From positions 1,553,501 to 1,617,500 of the forward strand of contig NZ_CP030862.1 of the NCBI RefSeq assembly GCF_003325375.1: a stretch of DNA of 64,000 bases. The letters run 5' to 3'. The notes below the pieces were generated by a model. It was not told the DNA's origin. It made no database searches and was given only the letters and a program-made list of their open reading frames with translations. Each line of letters starts with the position of its first letter. Positions within the stretch are counted from its first letter, which is position 1. This stretch comes from Streptomyces globosus (GTDB taxonomy: Bacteria > Actinomycetota > Actinomycetes > Streptomycetales > Streptomycetaceae). Made by a program: the position numbers and the translations under genes. Shown piece after piece: positions 46,530 through 55,113 of this stretch.

Positions 46530-47903
46530 GTGGCATTGGCGGAGCAGCACACGGCCCCGGCCCAGGTACCGCCCCAAGGGGGCCCGGCACCCGGAGCGGG
46601 CGGAGCGGCCGCGGCGGAGGGCATCCTGCGGCGGCAGGCGATGCGGGAGTCCGCGGCGCGCACGTACGCCCGCTCCCTGCCGATCGTGCCCGTCCGGGCC
46701 CGCGGCCTCACCATCGAGGGCGCGGACGGCCGCCGCTACCTCGACTGCCTGTCCGGCGCGGGCACCCTCGCGCTGGGGCACAACCACCCCGTGGTGCTGG
46801 AGGCCGTACGCGGCGTCCTCGACTCGGGGGCCCCGCTGCACGTCCTCGACCTCGCGACGCCCGTCAAGGACGCCTTCACCACCGAGCTGTTCGCCACCCT
46901 GCCCGGCGGACTGGCCGCCGACGCCCGGATCCAGTTCTGCGGGCCCGCCGGCACCGACGCGGTGGAGGCCGCACTCACCCTGGTCCGCACCGCGACCGGG
47001 CGCTCCGGGCTCCTCGCCTTCACCGGCGCCTACCACGGCATGACCGCGGGCTCCCTCGGCGCGTCGGGCGGCGCCCCGGACGTGCGGGTGACGCGGCTGC
47101 CGTACCCGCAGGACCACCGCTGCCCGTTCGGCGTCGGCGGCGCCGAGGGGGCGCGGCTCGGCGCCCGCTGGACCGAGAGCCTGCTCGACGACCCCAAGGG
47201 CGGCGTGCCGGCGCCGGCCGGCATGCTCGTCGAGCCCGTGCAGGGCGAGGGCGGGGTCCTGCCCGCCCCGGACGCCTGGCTGCGCAGCATGCGCGAGATC
47301 ACCGCGGCGAGGGAGATCCCGCTCATCGCGGACGAGGTGCAGACGGGCGTCGGCCGGACCGGCGCCTTCTGGGGCGTCGACCACGCCGGGGTCGTCCCCG
47401 ACGTGATGGTCATGTCGAAGGCCATCGGCGGCAGCCTGCCGCTGGCGGTGATCGTGTACCGGTCCGCGCTGGACGTGTGGGCGCCCGGCGCCCACGCCGG
47501 CACGTTCCGCGGCAACCAGCTCGCGATGGCGGCCGGCGCCGCGACCCTCGCCTACGTACGGGAGAACCGCCTCGCCGAACGCGCCGCGGAACTCGGTGCA
47601 CGCATGCTCACCGACCTCCGCGGGCTGGCCGCGCAGCAGCCGTGCGTCGCGGACGTGCGGGGCCGCGGCCTGATGATCGGCGTCGAACTCGCCGACCCGG
47701 CGACCGGTGCCGCCGCGAGCGGCCTCGCCGCCGCCGTCCGCGGGGAGTGCCTGCGCCGCGGCCTGATCGTGGAACTGGGCGGCCGCCACTCCAGCGTCGT
47801 ACGCCTCCTGCCGCCGCTGACCATCACCGACGAACAGGCCTCGGCGGTCCTGGACCGCCTGGCGGACGCCATCGCCGCCGCCACAAGCCACCACCCCTCC
47901 TAG
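46530..47903 (+). CDS. Diaminobutyrate-2-oxoglutarate aminotransferase-like enzyme
   Basis: 457-residue class III PLP aminotransferase. PLP lysine in [13 protein letters not shown] near 300, cofactor motif [14 protein letters not shown] near 270, and [21 protein letters not shown] near 140 as in diaminobutyrate aminotransferases (RhbA/EctB type). It would make L-2,4-diaminobutyrate from aspartate semialdehyde. GTG 46530 follows GGGAGG at 10 nt. Without ectA/ectC but with an IucA/IucC gene downstream, a siderophore role is more likely than ectoine. Confidence 0.85.
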   Translation: MALAEQHTAPAQVPPQGGPAPGAGGAAAAEGILRRQAMRESAARTYARSLPIVPVRARGLTIEGADGRRYLDCLSGAGTLALGHNHPVVLEAVRGVLDSGAPLHVLDLATPVKDAFTTELFATLPGGLAADARIQFCGPAGTDAVEAALTLVRTATGRSGLLAFTGAYHGMTAGSLGASGGAPDVRVTRLPYPQDHRCPFGVGGAEGARLGARWTESLLDDPKGGVPAPAGMLVEPVQGEGGVLPAPDAWLRSMREITAAREIPLIADEVQTGVGRTGAFWGVDHAGVVPDVMVMSKAIGGSLPLAVIVYRSALDVWAPGAHAGTFRGNQLAMAAGAATLAYVRENRLAERAAELGARMLTDLRGLAAQQPCVADVRGRGLMIGVELADPATGAAASGLAAAVRGECLRRGLIVELGGRHSSVVRLLPPLTITDEQASAVLDRLADAIAAATSHHPS

Positions 47904-48196
47904 TGCTGTGGCCGGGAAGGTTCACCGGCCCTAGCGCACCCACCGCCCCGCAACGGCCGCTGCCCATGAGGGCAGGCCCCGCCAGGCACGGAGCCGCCCC
48001 GACCCGACCAGCGGGCGAGGCCTGACAGCAGCCACCGCCCTCGGCGAAGACGCCCCGCCGGGGGGCGGGCCCGCCCGCGGCGGCCACCCGGCCGCCGGCA
48101 GACCGCCGTCGGCGAGGCCCGCCCCCGGAAGCCCCGAGGGCATCCCCGCCCCCGGCACAACCGCCGCCACCCCAACGGAACGGAGACACCTCGGCG
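47904..48196 (+). other. 293-bp gap inside the siderophore-type cluster
   Basis: A small hairpin (GGCCGG / CCGGCC around GAAGGTTCA, 47910-47930) begins immediately after the aminotransferase stop. The rest is GC-rich with no supported gene; the next start at 48197 has only a distant GGAG. The gap could hold an internal promoter, which I cannot confirm. Confidence 0.35.
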
Positions 48197-50206
48197 ATGA
48201 GCGAGCCCCCCGACACCCCCGAGCCCCGCCTCCCCCGCACCGACCGCGGCCCGGCAGCCGCCCCGGCCCCGCACGGGCTGGACACCGGAAGCCCGCATGC
48301 CGAGGCGGCCCCGCGTCCGCGGCCGGGAACGACCGCCGGCCCCGCCACCTGCGGTGCCCCCTCCGGGCCGCAGGGCGAGGAAGCCGAGAGCCGGGTGCCG
48401 CGCCAGAAGCACGGCGGACTGCGCGGGCACGGCGGGGCGGGCCGAGGCGGGCCCGGGCTGCTGCCCGAGTCGCCCGACCATCCCGACCCGGCCGCCGAGG
48501 CCGAGGCCGAGTCCGCGGCCGTGGAGAACCTCCTGCGGTGCTGGGTCCGGGAGCGGGGCATCGGCCGCCCCGACGGTCCCGTCGGGGCGCCCTTGCGCAT
48601 CCCCCTTCCCGCTTCCGGCACCGCGGTGGCCGCCGGCGTGAGCCACTGGTCCGCGGCCGGATGGCACCGCTTCGGCGCCGCCCGGATCGAAGGCGCCCCG
48701 GCCGGTGCCCCGGCCCTGGACGCCGTGACCCTCGCCGCGCTGCTCGCCCGCGAGGCCGGCGGCGGCGCGCCCCACGCCACCGATCTCGTCGCCCGCGTCG
48801 CGGACTCGGTCCGACGCACCGCCCGGTTCATCGCCGACCGGCGCGAACGCCCTCGGCCGCCTGCGCCCGTCGACGGTGATGCGTTCCTGACGTCCGAACA
48901 GTCCCTCCTCCTCGGCCACCCCCTCCAGCCCGACCCGAAGAGCCGCGAGGGGCTCTCCGACGCCGAAGCCCGCCGCTACTCACCCGAACTCCACGGCTCC
49001 TTCCCCCTGCACTGGTTCGCCGTCGCACCCGGCGCCCTCGCCACCGACTCCGCCTGGACCGAACGCGGCCGCCCCGTGTCCGCCGCACGGCTCCTGGCCC
49101 GCCTCGCACCCGGCCTGCCGGCACCCGAAGGCACCACCCCCCTTCCCCTGCACCCCTGGCAGGCCCGCGACCTGCTCCACCGCCCCGCCGTCGCCGCCCT
49201 CCTCGGCGACGGGCTCCTCCACGACCTCGGCCCGCACGGCGAGCCCTGGCACCCCACCTCCTCCGTCCGCACCGTGGCCCGCCCCGGCATCCCCGTGATG
49301 CTCAAGCTCTCCCTCGGCCTGCGCATCACCAACTCCCGCCGCGAGAACCTCCGCAAGGAGCTCCACCGCGGCGTCGAGGTGCACCGGCTGCTCCGGACCG
49401 GCCTCGCAGAGCAGTGGCAGGCCGCCCACCCCGGCTTCGACATCGTCCGGGACCCCGCCTGGGTCGCCGTCGACGCCCCGGACGGCAGCGCCGTCCCCGG
49501 ACTCGACGCCGTCCTGCGCCACAACCCCTTCCGCCCCGGCGACGACGCCCTGTGCATCGCCGCCCTCACCTCGCCCCGCCCCCTGCCGGGCCGGCCCGGC
49601 ATGCGGTCACGGCTCGCCGACACCGTCCGCCGGCTCGCCGCCACCACCGGGCGCACCCCGTCCGCCGTGTCCGCCGAGTGGTTCCTGCGCTACCTCGACC
49701 ACGTCGTCCGGCCCGTCCTCGCCTTCGACGCGCTCGCGGGCATCGCCCTCGAAGCCCACCAGCAGAACACCCTCGTCGTCCTCGACACCGACGGCTGGCC
49801 CGCCGGCGGCCGCTACCGCGACAACCAGGGCTACTACTTCCGAGCCTCCCGGCGCGCCGAGCTGGAGCGCCGGCTCCCCGGCATCGGCAGCGCCAGCGAC
49901 ACCTTCGTCTCCGACGCCGTCACCGACGAGCGCTTCGCCTACTACCTCGGCATCAACAACGTGCTGGGCCTCATCGGGGCCTTCGGCTCCGAGCGGCTCG
50001 CCGACGAGCGCGTCCTCCTCGCGGCCTTCCGCCGGTTCCTCGGCCGGGCCCGCGGCCTCGGGCCGCTGCCCGCGCTGCTGCTCGACTCGCCCACCCTGCG
50101 CTGCAAGGCGAACCTGCTGACCCGCCTGGGCGGCCTCGACGAGCTCGTCGGCCCCGTCGACGCGCAGTCCGTCTACGTCACCCTCTCCAACCCCCTCCAC
50201 GATTGA
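48197..50206 (+). CDS. IucA/IucC-family NIS siderophore synthetase
   Basis: 669 residues. NIS synthetases join a carboxylate such as citrate to amines or alcohols. IucA_IucC core about 225-465: HPLQPDPKSREGLSDAE, ELHGSFPLHWFA, LPLHPWQARDLL, SSVRTVARPGIPVMLKLSLGLRITNSRRENLRKEL. FhuF-like C-terminal region with ALEAHQQNTLVVLD and YRDNQGYYF near 520-545. The first 110 residues are Pro/Gly-rich low complexity, not part of the fold, and the true start may be internal. Followed by the acetyltransferase gene after 7 nt. Confidence 0.9.
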   Translation: MSEPPDTPEPRLPRTDRGPAAAPAPHGLDTGSPHAEAAPRPRPGTTAGPATCGAPSGPQGEEAESRVPRQKHGGLRGHGGAGRGGPGLLPESPDHPDPAAEAEAESAAVENLLRCWVRERGIGRPDGPVGAPLRIPLPASGTAVAAGVSHWSAAGWHRFGAARIEGAPAGAPALDAVTLAALLAREAGGGAPHATDLVARVADSVRRTARFIADRRERPRPPAPVDGDAFLTSEQSLLLGHPLQPDPKSREGLSDAEARRYSPELHGSFPLHWFAVAPGALATDSAWTERGRPVSAARLLARLAPGLPAPEGTTPLPLHPWQARDLLHRPAVAALLGDGLLHDLGPHGEPWHPTSSVRTVARPGIPVMLKLSLGLRITNSRRENLRKELHRGVEVHRLLRTGLAEQWQAAHPGFDIVRDPAWVAVDAPDGSAVPGLDAVLRHNPFRPGDDALCIAALTSPRPLPGRPGMRSRLADTVRRLAATTGRTPSAVSAEWFLRYLDHVVRPVLAFDALAGIALEAHQQNTLVVLDTDGWPAGGRYRDNQGYYFRASRRAELERRLPGIGSASDTFVSDAVTDERFAYYLGINNVLGLIGAFGSERLADERVLLAAFRRFLGRARGLGPLPALLLDSPTLRCKANLLTRLGGLDELVGPVDAQSVYVTLSNPLHD

Positions 50207-50213
50207 GCGACCG

Positions 50214-50909
50214 ATGCCCTCCACCGACACCCAGGCCCCGCCCTCCGTCCCCGCCCCGGCAGCCGCCACCGGCCCCACCACCGCGCACCCGGCGGAGCTG
50301 CGGCTCAGGGCAGGCCTGCTGCCCCTGCTCGCCGAGGCCGACCTGCTCGACTCGCCCAGCGGCTGGGGCAGCACCCGGACCGCCGCCGGGGCCTTCCGCC
50401 TGGAGCCCGTCCGCCTCGACCGCGACCTGGACCTGGTCACCCGCTGGATGAACGACCCCGAAGTCGCCGCCTACTGGGACCTCGCCGGACCGCAGTCCCT
50501 CACGGCCGCACACCTGCGGGCCCAGATCGACGGCGACGGCGGCAGCATCCCCTGCCTCGGCCTCCTCGACGGCACCCCCGTCAGCTACTGGGAGGTCTAC
50601 CGGGCCGACCTCGACCCGCTCGCCCGCCACTACCCCGCGCGCCCCCACGACACCGGTATCCACCTGCTGATCGGGGACGGCAGGAACCGCGGCCGCGGCC
50701 TCGGGACCGCACTGCTGCGCGCGGTCGCCGACCTCGTCCTCGACAACCGCCCGCGGTGCACCCGCGTCATCGCCGAACCGGACATCCGCAACACCCCCTC
50801 CGTCTCCGCCTTCCTCGGCTCCGGCTTCCGCTGGACCGGGAACATCGACCTGCCCGGCAAGCGCGCGGCCCTGATGGTCCGCGAGCGGGCGCTCCGCAGC
50901 CTCATCTGA
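50214..50909 (+). CDS. IucB/RhbD-like siderophore N-acyltransferase
   Basis: 231 residues. GNAT fold (Acetyltransf_8) of the aerobactin/rhizobactin acyltransferase type: FRLEPVRLDRDLDLVTRWMNDPEVAAYWDLAG near 60-90, acetyl-CoA loop GDGRNRGRGLGTALLRAV near 155, and PDIRNTPSVSAFLGSGFRW near 185. In relatives it acylates an N-hydroxylated or primary amine of the siderophore arm. It is 7 nt after the NIS synthetase. Confidence 0.88.
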   Translation: MPSTDTQAPPSVPAPAAATGPTTAHPAELRLRAGLLPLLAEADLLDSPSGWGSTRTAAGAFRLEPVRLDRDLDLVTRWMNDPEVAAYWDLAGPQSLTAAHLRAQIDGDGGSIPCLGLLDGTPVSYWEVYRADLDPLARHYPARPHDTGIHLLIGDGRNRGRGLGTALLRAVADLVLDNRPRCTRVIAEPDIRNTPSVSAFLGSGFRWTGNIDLPGKRAALMVRERALRSLI

Positions 50910-51089
50910 GCTGAGCCGCACCCCGCAGCCCACAGCGCACCCCCGCCCTCCCGGGCCGCCTGCCGTCCTTCCCCCCGAAAACGCCCGGTGCGCGCCGCGG
51001 GGTTCCCGCCTCCCGTCGCCCTTTCCGGTGATCGGCCATCCCGGTGATGGCCGTCACCGTCGGTGGCGCCCCGTAGGCTGGGGGGTGCT

Positions 51090-53060
51090 ATGACGAAGCC
51101 CTCCCTCCCCGACCTGCTGCACGCCGCCGTCTCCGCCGTCGGCGGCACGGAGCGGCCCGGCCAGGTCGCCATGGCCGAAGCAGTCGCCGAAGCGATCGAC
51201 GACAGCACGCACCGCCTGATCCAGGCTGGAACCGGCACCGGCAAGTCCCTCGGCTACCTGGTCCCCGCCCTCGCGCACGGCGAGCGCGTCGTCGTTGCGA
51301 CGGCGACCCTCGCCCTGCAGCGGCAGCTCGTCGAGCGCGACCTGCCCCGGACGGTCGAGGCACTGCACCCGCAGCTGCGCCGCCGGCCGCAGTTCGCCAT
51401 GCTCAAGGGCCGGTCGAACTACCTGTGCCTGCACCGGCTGCACGAGGGCGCCCCCCAGGACGAGGAGGAGGGCCTCTTCGACCAGTTCGAGGCCGCCGCC
51501 CCCACCAGCAAGCTCGGCCAGGACCTGCTGCGGCTGCGCGACTGGGCGGACGAGACGGAGACCGGCGACCGGGACGACCTCACGCCCGGCGTCTCCGACC
51601 GCGCCTGGAGCCAGGTGTCCGTCTCCTCCCGCGAATGCCTCGGTGCGACGAAGTGCCCGTACGGCGCCGAATGCTTCGCCGAGGCGGCCCGCGAGCGGGC
51701 CAAGCTGGCCGACGTGGTCGTCACCAACCACGCCCTGCTCGCCATCGACGCCATCGAGGGCGCGCCCGTCCTGCCGCAGCACGAGGTGCTGATCGTGGAC
51801 GAGGCCCACGAGCTGGTGTCCCGTGTGACCGGCGCCGCCACCGGCGAACTCACCCCCGGGCAGGTCAACCGGGCGGTGAAGCGGGCCGCGAAGCTGGTCG
51901 ACGAGAAGACGGCCGACTCCCTCCAGACCGCCTCCGAGTCCTTCGAGCGCGTGATGGAGCTGGCGCTCCCGGGCCGGCTGGAGGAGATCCCCGAGGACCT
52001 CGGGTACGCGCTGGCGGCGCTCCGCGACGCCGCACGCGACGTGATCTCGGCGATCGGCTCCACCAGGGACAAGTCCGTCGCCGACGAGGACGCCGTCCGC
52101 AAGCAGGCCCTGGCCTCCGTGGAGAACGTGCACGCGGTGGCCGAGCGGATCCTCGCCGGCTCCGAGTACGACGTCGTCTGGTACGAGCGCCACGACCGCT
52201 TCGGGGCGACGCTGCGGGTCGCCCCCCTGTCGGTGTCCGGGCTGCTGCGGGAGAAGCTGTTCGAGGACCGCTCGGTCGTCCTCACCTCGGCGACCCTCAA
52301 GCTCGGAGGGGACTTCAACGGCGTCGCGGCCTCGCTGGGCCTGTCCCCGGAGGGCGTCGAGGCGGACGACGCGCCGGTCTGGCGGGGCCTGGACGTCGGC
52401 TCCCCGTTCGACTACCCGAAGCAGGGCATCCTCTACGTCGCCAAGCACCTGGCGACACCCGGCCGCGAGGGGACCCGCGGCGACATGATGGACGAGCTCG
52501 CCGAGCTGATCGAGGCGGCCGGCGGCCGCACCCTCGGCCTGTTCTCGTCCATGCGCGGCGCCAAGGCGGCCGCCGAGGAGCTGCGCGGCCGGCTCGACCA
52601 CCCGATCCTGCTCCAGGGGGAGGAGACCCTCGGCGAGCTGATCAAGAACTTCGCCGCGGATCCGCGGACCTGCCTGTTCGGGACGCTGTCCCTGTGGCAG
52701 GGCGTGGACGTCCCCGGCCCCAGCTGCCAGCTCGTCATCATGGACCGCATCCCCTTCCCCCGGCCCGACGACCCGCTGATGAGTGCGCGCCAGAAGTCGG
52801 TCGAGGAGCACGGCGGCAACGGCTTCATGGCCGTCGCCGCGACGCACGCGGCGCTGTTGATGGCCCAGGGGGCGGGCCGGCTCGTCCGCGCCGCGGGCGA
52901 CCGGGGCGTCGTCGCGGTCCTGGACCCGCGGCTCGCGACGGCCCGGTACGGCAGCTTCCTGAAGGCGACGCTGCCGGACTTCTGGTACACCACGGACCGC
53001 AACCAGGTCCGCCGCTCCCTGGCCGCGATCGACTCGGCGGCCAAGGCCGACGGCAAGTAG
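51090..53060 (+). CDS. DinG/XPD-family ATP-dependent helicase
   Basis: 656 residues. Superfamily-2 iron-sulfur helicase. Walker A QAGTGTGKSLGYL near 45. Four Fe-S cluster cysteines: C near 113 (RSNYLC) and CLGATKCPYGAEC near 185-200. DEAH box IVDEAHEL near 237. C-terminal motifs LWQGVDVPGPSCQ and QGAGRLVR (motif VI). TAGGCT (51074-51079) is 10 nt before ATG 51090, so the leader is very short. Convergent with lexA. Likely works on R-loops or repair intermediates. Confidence 0.93.
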   Translation: MTKPSLPDLLHAAVSAVGGTERPGQVAMAEAVAEAIDDSTHRLIQAGTGTGKSLGYLVPALAHGERVVVATATLALQRQLVERDLPRTVEALHPQLRRRPQFAMLKGRSNYLCLHRLHEGAPQDEEEGLFDQFEAAAPTSKLGQDLLRLRDWADETETGDRDDLTPGVSDRAWSQVSVSSRECLGATKCPYGAECFAEAARERAKLADVVVTNHALLAIDAIEGAPVLPQHEVLIVDEAHELVSRVTGAATGELTPGQVNRAVKRAAKLVDEKTADSLQTASESFERVMELALPGRLEEIPEDLGYALAALRDAARDVISAIGSTRDKSVADEDAVRKQALASVENVHAVAERILAGSEYDVVWYERHDRFGATLRVAPLSVSGLLREKLFEDRSVVLTSATLKLGGDFNGVAASLGLSPEGVEADDAPVWRGLDVGSPFDYPKQGILYVAKHLATPGREGTRGDMMDELAELIEAAGGRTLGLFSSMRGAKAAAEELRGRLDHPILLQGEETLGELIKNFAADPRTCLFGTLSLWQGVDVPGPSCQLVIMDRIPFPRPDDPLMSARQKSVEEHGGNGFMAVAATHAALLMAQGAGRLVRAAGDRGVVAVLDPRLATARYGSFLKATLPDFWYTTDRNQVRRSLAAIDSAAKADGK

Positions 53061-53063
53061 TCC

Positions 53064-53114
53064 GAGCCCCGAGCCCCGAGCCCCGAGCCCCGAGCCCGGG
53101 GCTCGGGGCTCGGG
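53064..53114 (+). terminator. Heptamer-repeat hairpin after the dinG-like gene
   Basis: Four tandem GAGCCCC heptamers plus a partial copy (53064-53097) are followed by GGGGCTC units in inverse orientation. The 17-bp perfect stem (53075-53091 with 53098-53114) has a GAGCCC loop. Confidence 0.7.
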
Positions 53115-53121
53115 CATGGAA

Positions 53122-53156
53122 CAGCTCCGGGACCGGCGCAGTGGGTCCCGGAGCTG
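53122..53156 (-). terminator. Terminator hairpin after lexA
   Basis: Perfect 13-bp repeat CAGCTCCGGGACC / GGTCCCGGAGCTG, loop 9 nt, 17 nt beyond the lexA stop codon. Confidence 0.7.
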
Positions 53157-53172
53157 GCTGGCGGGGCCGGGT

Positions 53173-53970
53173 TCAGACCCGGCGCAGTACGGCGACGACC
53201 TTGCCGAGGATGGTCGCCTCGTCGCCGGGGATCGGCTGGTACGCCGCGTTGTGGGGGAGCAGCCACACGTGGCCGTCCTCGCGCTTGAAGCGCTTGACGG
53301 TGGCCTCGCCGTCGAGCATGGCGGCCACGATGTCGCCGTTCTCGGCGACGGGCTGGCGGCGGACCGTGACCCAGTCGCCGTCGCAGATCGCGGCCTCGAT
53401 CATGGAGTCGCCGACGACCTTGAGGACGAAGAGCTCACCGTCGCCGACGAGCTGCCGCGGTAGCGGGAAGACGTCCTCCACGGACTCCTCGGCGAGGATC
53501 GGGCCGCCGGCCGCGATCCGGCCGACCAGGGGGACGTACGAGGCGGCGGGCTTGCCGGTGGTGTCCGTGGGCTGCGAGCTGGGCTGGTCCGAGCCGCGCA
53601 CCTCGTACGCCCGGGGGCGGTGCGGGTCGCGGCGGAGGAAGCCCTTGCGCTCCAGGGCCATGAGCTGGTGGGCGACGGACGAGGTGCTGGACAGGCCGAC
53701 CGCCTGGCCGATCTCCCGCATGGACGGCGGGTAGCCCCGGCGCTGCACGGAGTCCCGGATGACCTCGATGACCCGGCGCTGCCGGTCGGTGAGCCCGGAG
53801 CTGTCGGCGCGGATGCCTGGGGGGCGTCCTGGAAGGGAGCGAGCGGGGCGGACGGCGTCCGCCTCCGGGGTCAGGCTTGCGCTTGCGTCGTTCATGGCAT
53901 GCACCGGCTCGAGTCGGCTTTGGGAGCGGTTCTGGGCAGTGATGGCGGCACTGTCTGCGGTGGTGGTCAC
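53173..53970 (-). CDS. lexA: SOS repressor LexA
   Basis: 265 residues. Winged-helix DNA-binding domain about 55-120 ([44 protein letters not shown]). Cleavage site Ala-Gly in [13 protein letters not shown] near 160. Catalytic serine in [15 protein letters not shown] and lysine in [12 protein letters not shown] 53970 gives [13 protein letters not shown], the usual Streptomyces start, with GAGAGG upstream; an internal ATG at 53896 is an alternative. An SOS-type box overlaps its own promoter, supporting autorepression. Confidence 0.96.
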   Translation of the reverse strand: MTTTADSAAITAQNRSQSRLEPVHAMNDASASLTPEADAVRPARSLPGRPPGIRADSSGLTDRQRRVIEVIRDSVQRRGYPPSMREIGQAVGLSSTSSVAHQLMALERKGFLRRDPHRPRAYEVRGSDQPSSQPTDTTGKPAASYVPLVGRIAAGGPILAEESVEDVFPLPRQLVGDGELFVLKVVGDSMIEAAICDGDWVTVRRQPVAENGDIVAAMLDGEATVKRFKREDGHVWLLPHNAAYQPIPGDEATILGKVVAVLRRV

Positions 53971-54009
53971 GTCGGCGGCCCCTCTCGAAATGTTCTCCCT
54001 AGCTGGACA

Positions 54010-54051
54010 ACGGTAATTGCTTTCGAAAGGTTGCGCCAAACACACGTTCGA
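54010..54051 (-). promoter_or_regulatory. lexA promoter and overlapping LexA box
   Basis: Minus strand: -35 TTGGCG (54039-54034), 18-bp spacer, -10 TACCGT (54015-54010). The box TCGAAC-GTGT-GTTTGG (54051-54036) matches GAAC-N4-GTTC at 7 of 8 positions and covers the -35. Confidence 0.65.
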
Positions 54052-54110
54052 GTGAAAAATCGCGGATCGACCTGCGTGATCACAATGGCAGGTGTATTGG
54101 GTCGCGCATT

Positions 54111-54128
54111 TCCGAACGGAGGTTCGGA
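54111..54128. promoter_or_regulatory. Perfect palindromic LexA-type box
   Basis: TCCGAAC-GGAG-GTTCGGA: 7-bp arms, exact GAAC-N4-GTTC core. It lies about 70 bp beyond the lexA promoter box, toward nrdR. Confidence 0.6.
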
Positions 54129-54262
54129 TGGTTCTCCGCTGCCTACGGTACCGTTCCCGGTCGGGCCGCGGCCCTCCCGGTCCGGCCCCAGTGTGGCACC
54201 GCGGGCGGCCGCGCCCCTGCACCCCGCTCCACGACACGCGGTAGCGGACCAAATCCGCCGCG

Positions 54263-54309
54263 CCACAAGATCTAGTGGTTGTATGGGCGCCGCAACCCAT
54301 ACCTAGTGG
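54263..54309 (+). promoter_or_regulatory. Two NrdR boxes upstream of nrdRJ
   Basis: CCACAAGATCTAGTGG (54263-54278) and AACCCATACCTAGTGG (54294-54309) resemble the 16-bp NrdR box acaCwAtATaTwGtgt. Their starts are 31 bp apart, three helical turns, the spacing known for cooperative NrdR binding. Confidence 0.75.
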
Positions 54310-54446
54310 TCCAGGGGAGCGCGGGGGTCTCACAGGCCCCGTGGATCGCATATGCTTGGGCCTGCTCCACGAGCCCCGGCAGAGCGACTCCGCCGCACAG
54401 GGCCCGGAGGGGTGATTCAGTCGTGCCTAGAGAAGGGTGAGGGACC

Positions 54447-54959
54447 ATGCACTGCCCCTTCTGCAGGCACCCCGACAGCCGCGTCGTCGACAGCCGCACC
54501 ACGGACGACGGCACGTCGATCCGCAGACGCCGCCAGTGCCCGGACTGCTCCCGTCGCTTCACGACGGTCGAGACGGCCTCGCTCATGGTGATCAAGCGCA
54601 GCGGTGTCACCGAGCCCTTCAGTCGCACCAAGGTCATCTCCGGCGTGCGCAAGGCGTGCCAGGGCCGGCCCGTCACCGAGGACGCCCTCGCCAAGCTCGG
54701 CCAGCGGGTCGAGGAGGCGGTGCGCGCCACCGGGAGCGCCGAGCTCACCACCCACGACGTCGGTCTGGCCATACTCGGCCCGCTCCAGGAACTCGACCTC
54801 GTCGCGTACCTGCGCTTCGCGAGCGTGTACAAGGCGTTCGACACCCTTGAAGACTTCGAGGCCGCCATCGCGGAACTGCGCGAGCGGCGGCCCCGCCCCG
54901 AGGAGTGCGGGCCCGCCGGGACCCCCCAGGTCCCCGTGCCCGCCTCCGCCTCCGACTGA
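54447..54959 (+). CDS. nrdR: Ribonucleotide reductase repressor NrdR
   Basis: 170 residues. Zinc ribbon with C3, C6, C31 and C34 (CPFC...CPDC), then an ATP-cone domain (about 47-137; [24 protein letters not shown]) that reads ATP/dATP to set repression. The last 30 residues are a Pro/Glu-rich extension. In S. coelicolor NrdR represses both nrdRJ and nrdABS. Two matching boxes lie upstream here, so it controls itself and nrdJ. Confidence 0.97.
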   Translation: MHCPFCRHPDSRVVDSRTTDDGTSIRRRRQCPDCSRRFTTVETASLMVIKRSGVTEPFSRTKVISGVRKACQGRPVTEDALAKLGQRVEEAVRATGSAELTTHDVGLAILGPLQELDLVAYLRFASVYKAFDTLEDFEAAIAELRERRPRPEECGPAGTPQVPVPASASD

Positions 54960-54999
54960 CCGGGCGGCGTGCCGCGCTCCGGCGCGACACGCCGCCCGG
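54960..54999 (+). other. Hairpin between nrdR and nrdJ
   Basis: 12-bp arms CCGGGCGGCGTG / CACGCCGCCCGG around a 16-nt GC-rich loop, starting just after the nrdR stop. No U-tract; could be a partial terminator or processing site in the nrdRJ transcript. Confidence 0.45.
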
Positions 55000-55113
55000 C
55001 CCGGAGGCCGCCCGGTGCAGCCGGGAGAAGGAACGTAACAAGACACAGCACTGTGCCTCGGAATAGCGCTGGCACTTTAGGGCGTTTTTGCCCGTATATG
55101 GGAGGCAGGCGGC

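Noticed and set aside
46530..47903. Ectoine biosynthesis gene ectB
   Set aside because: No ectA, ectC or ectD adjoins it; the neighbours are an NIS synthetase and a siderophore acyltransferase.
47901..47935. End of an insertion sequence at the aminotransferase stop codon
   Set aside because: The sequence from the stop codon recalled IS ends, but no matching inverted copy, target duplication or transposase remnant is visible nearby; a small hairpin explains the symmetry.
53064..53114. CRISPR-like or satellite array
   Set aside because: The heptamers are contiguous, have no spacers and form a terminator stem.
54960..55113. Cobalamin riboswitch before nrdJ
   Set aside because: The gap is 154 nt and no B12-box-like sequence is seen; control by NrdR boxes upstream of nrdR explains regulation.
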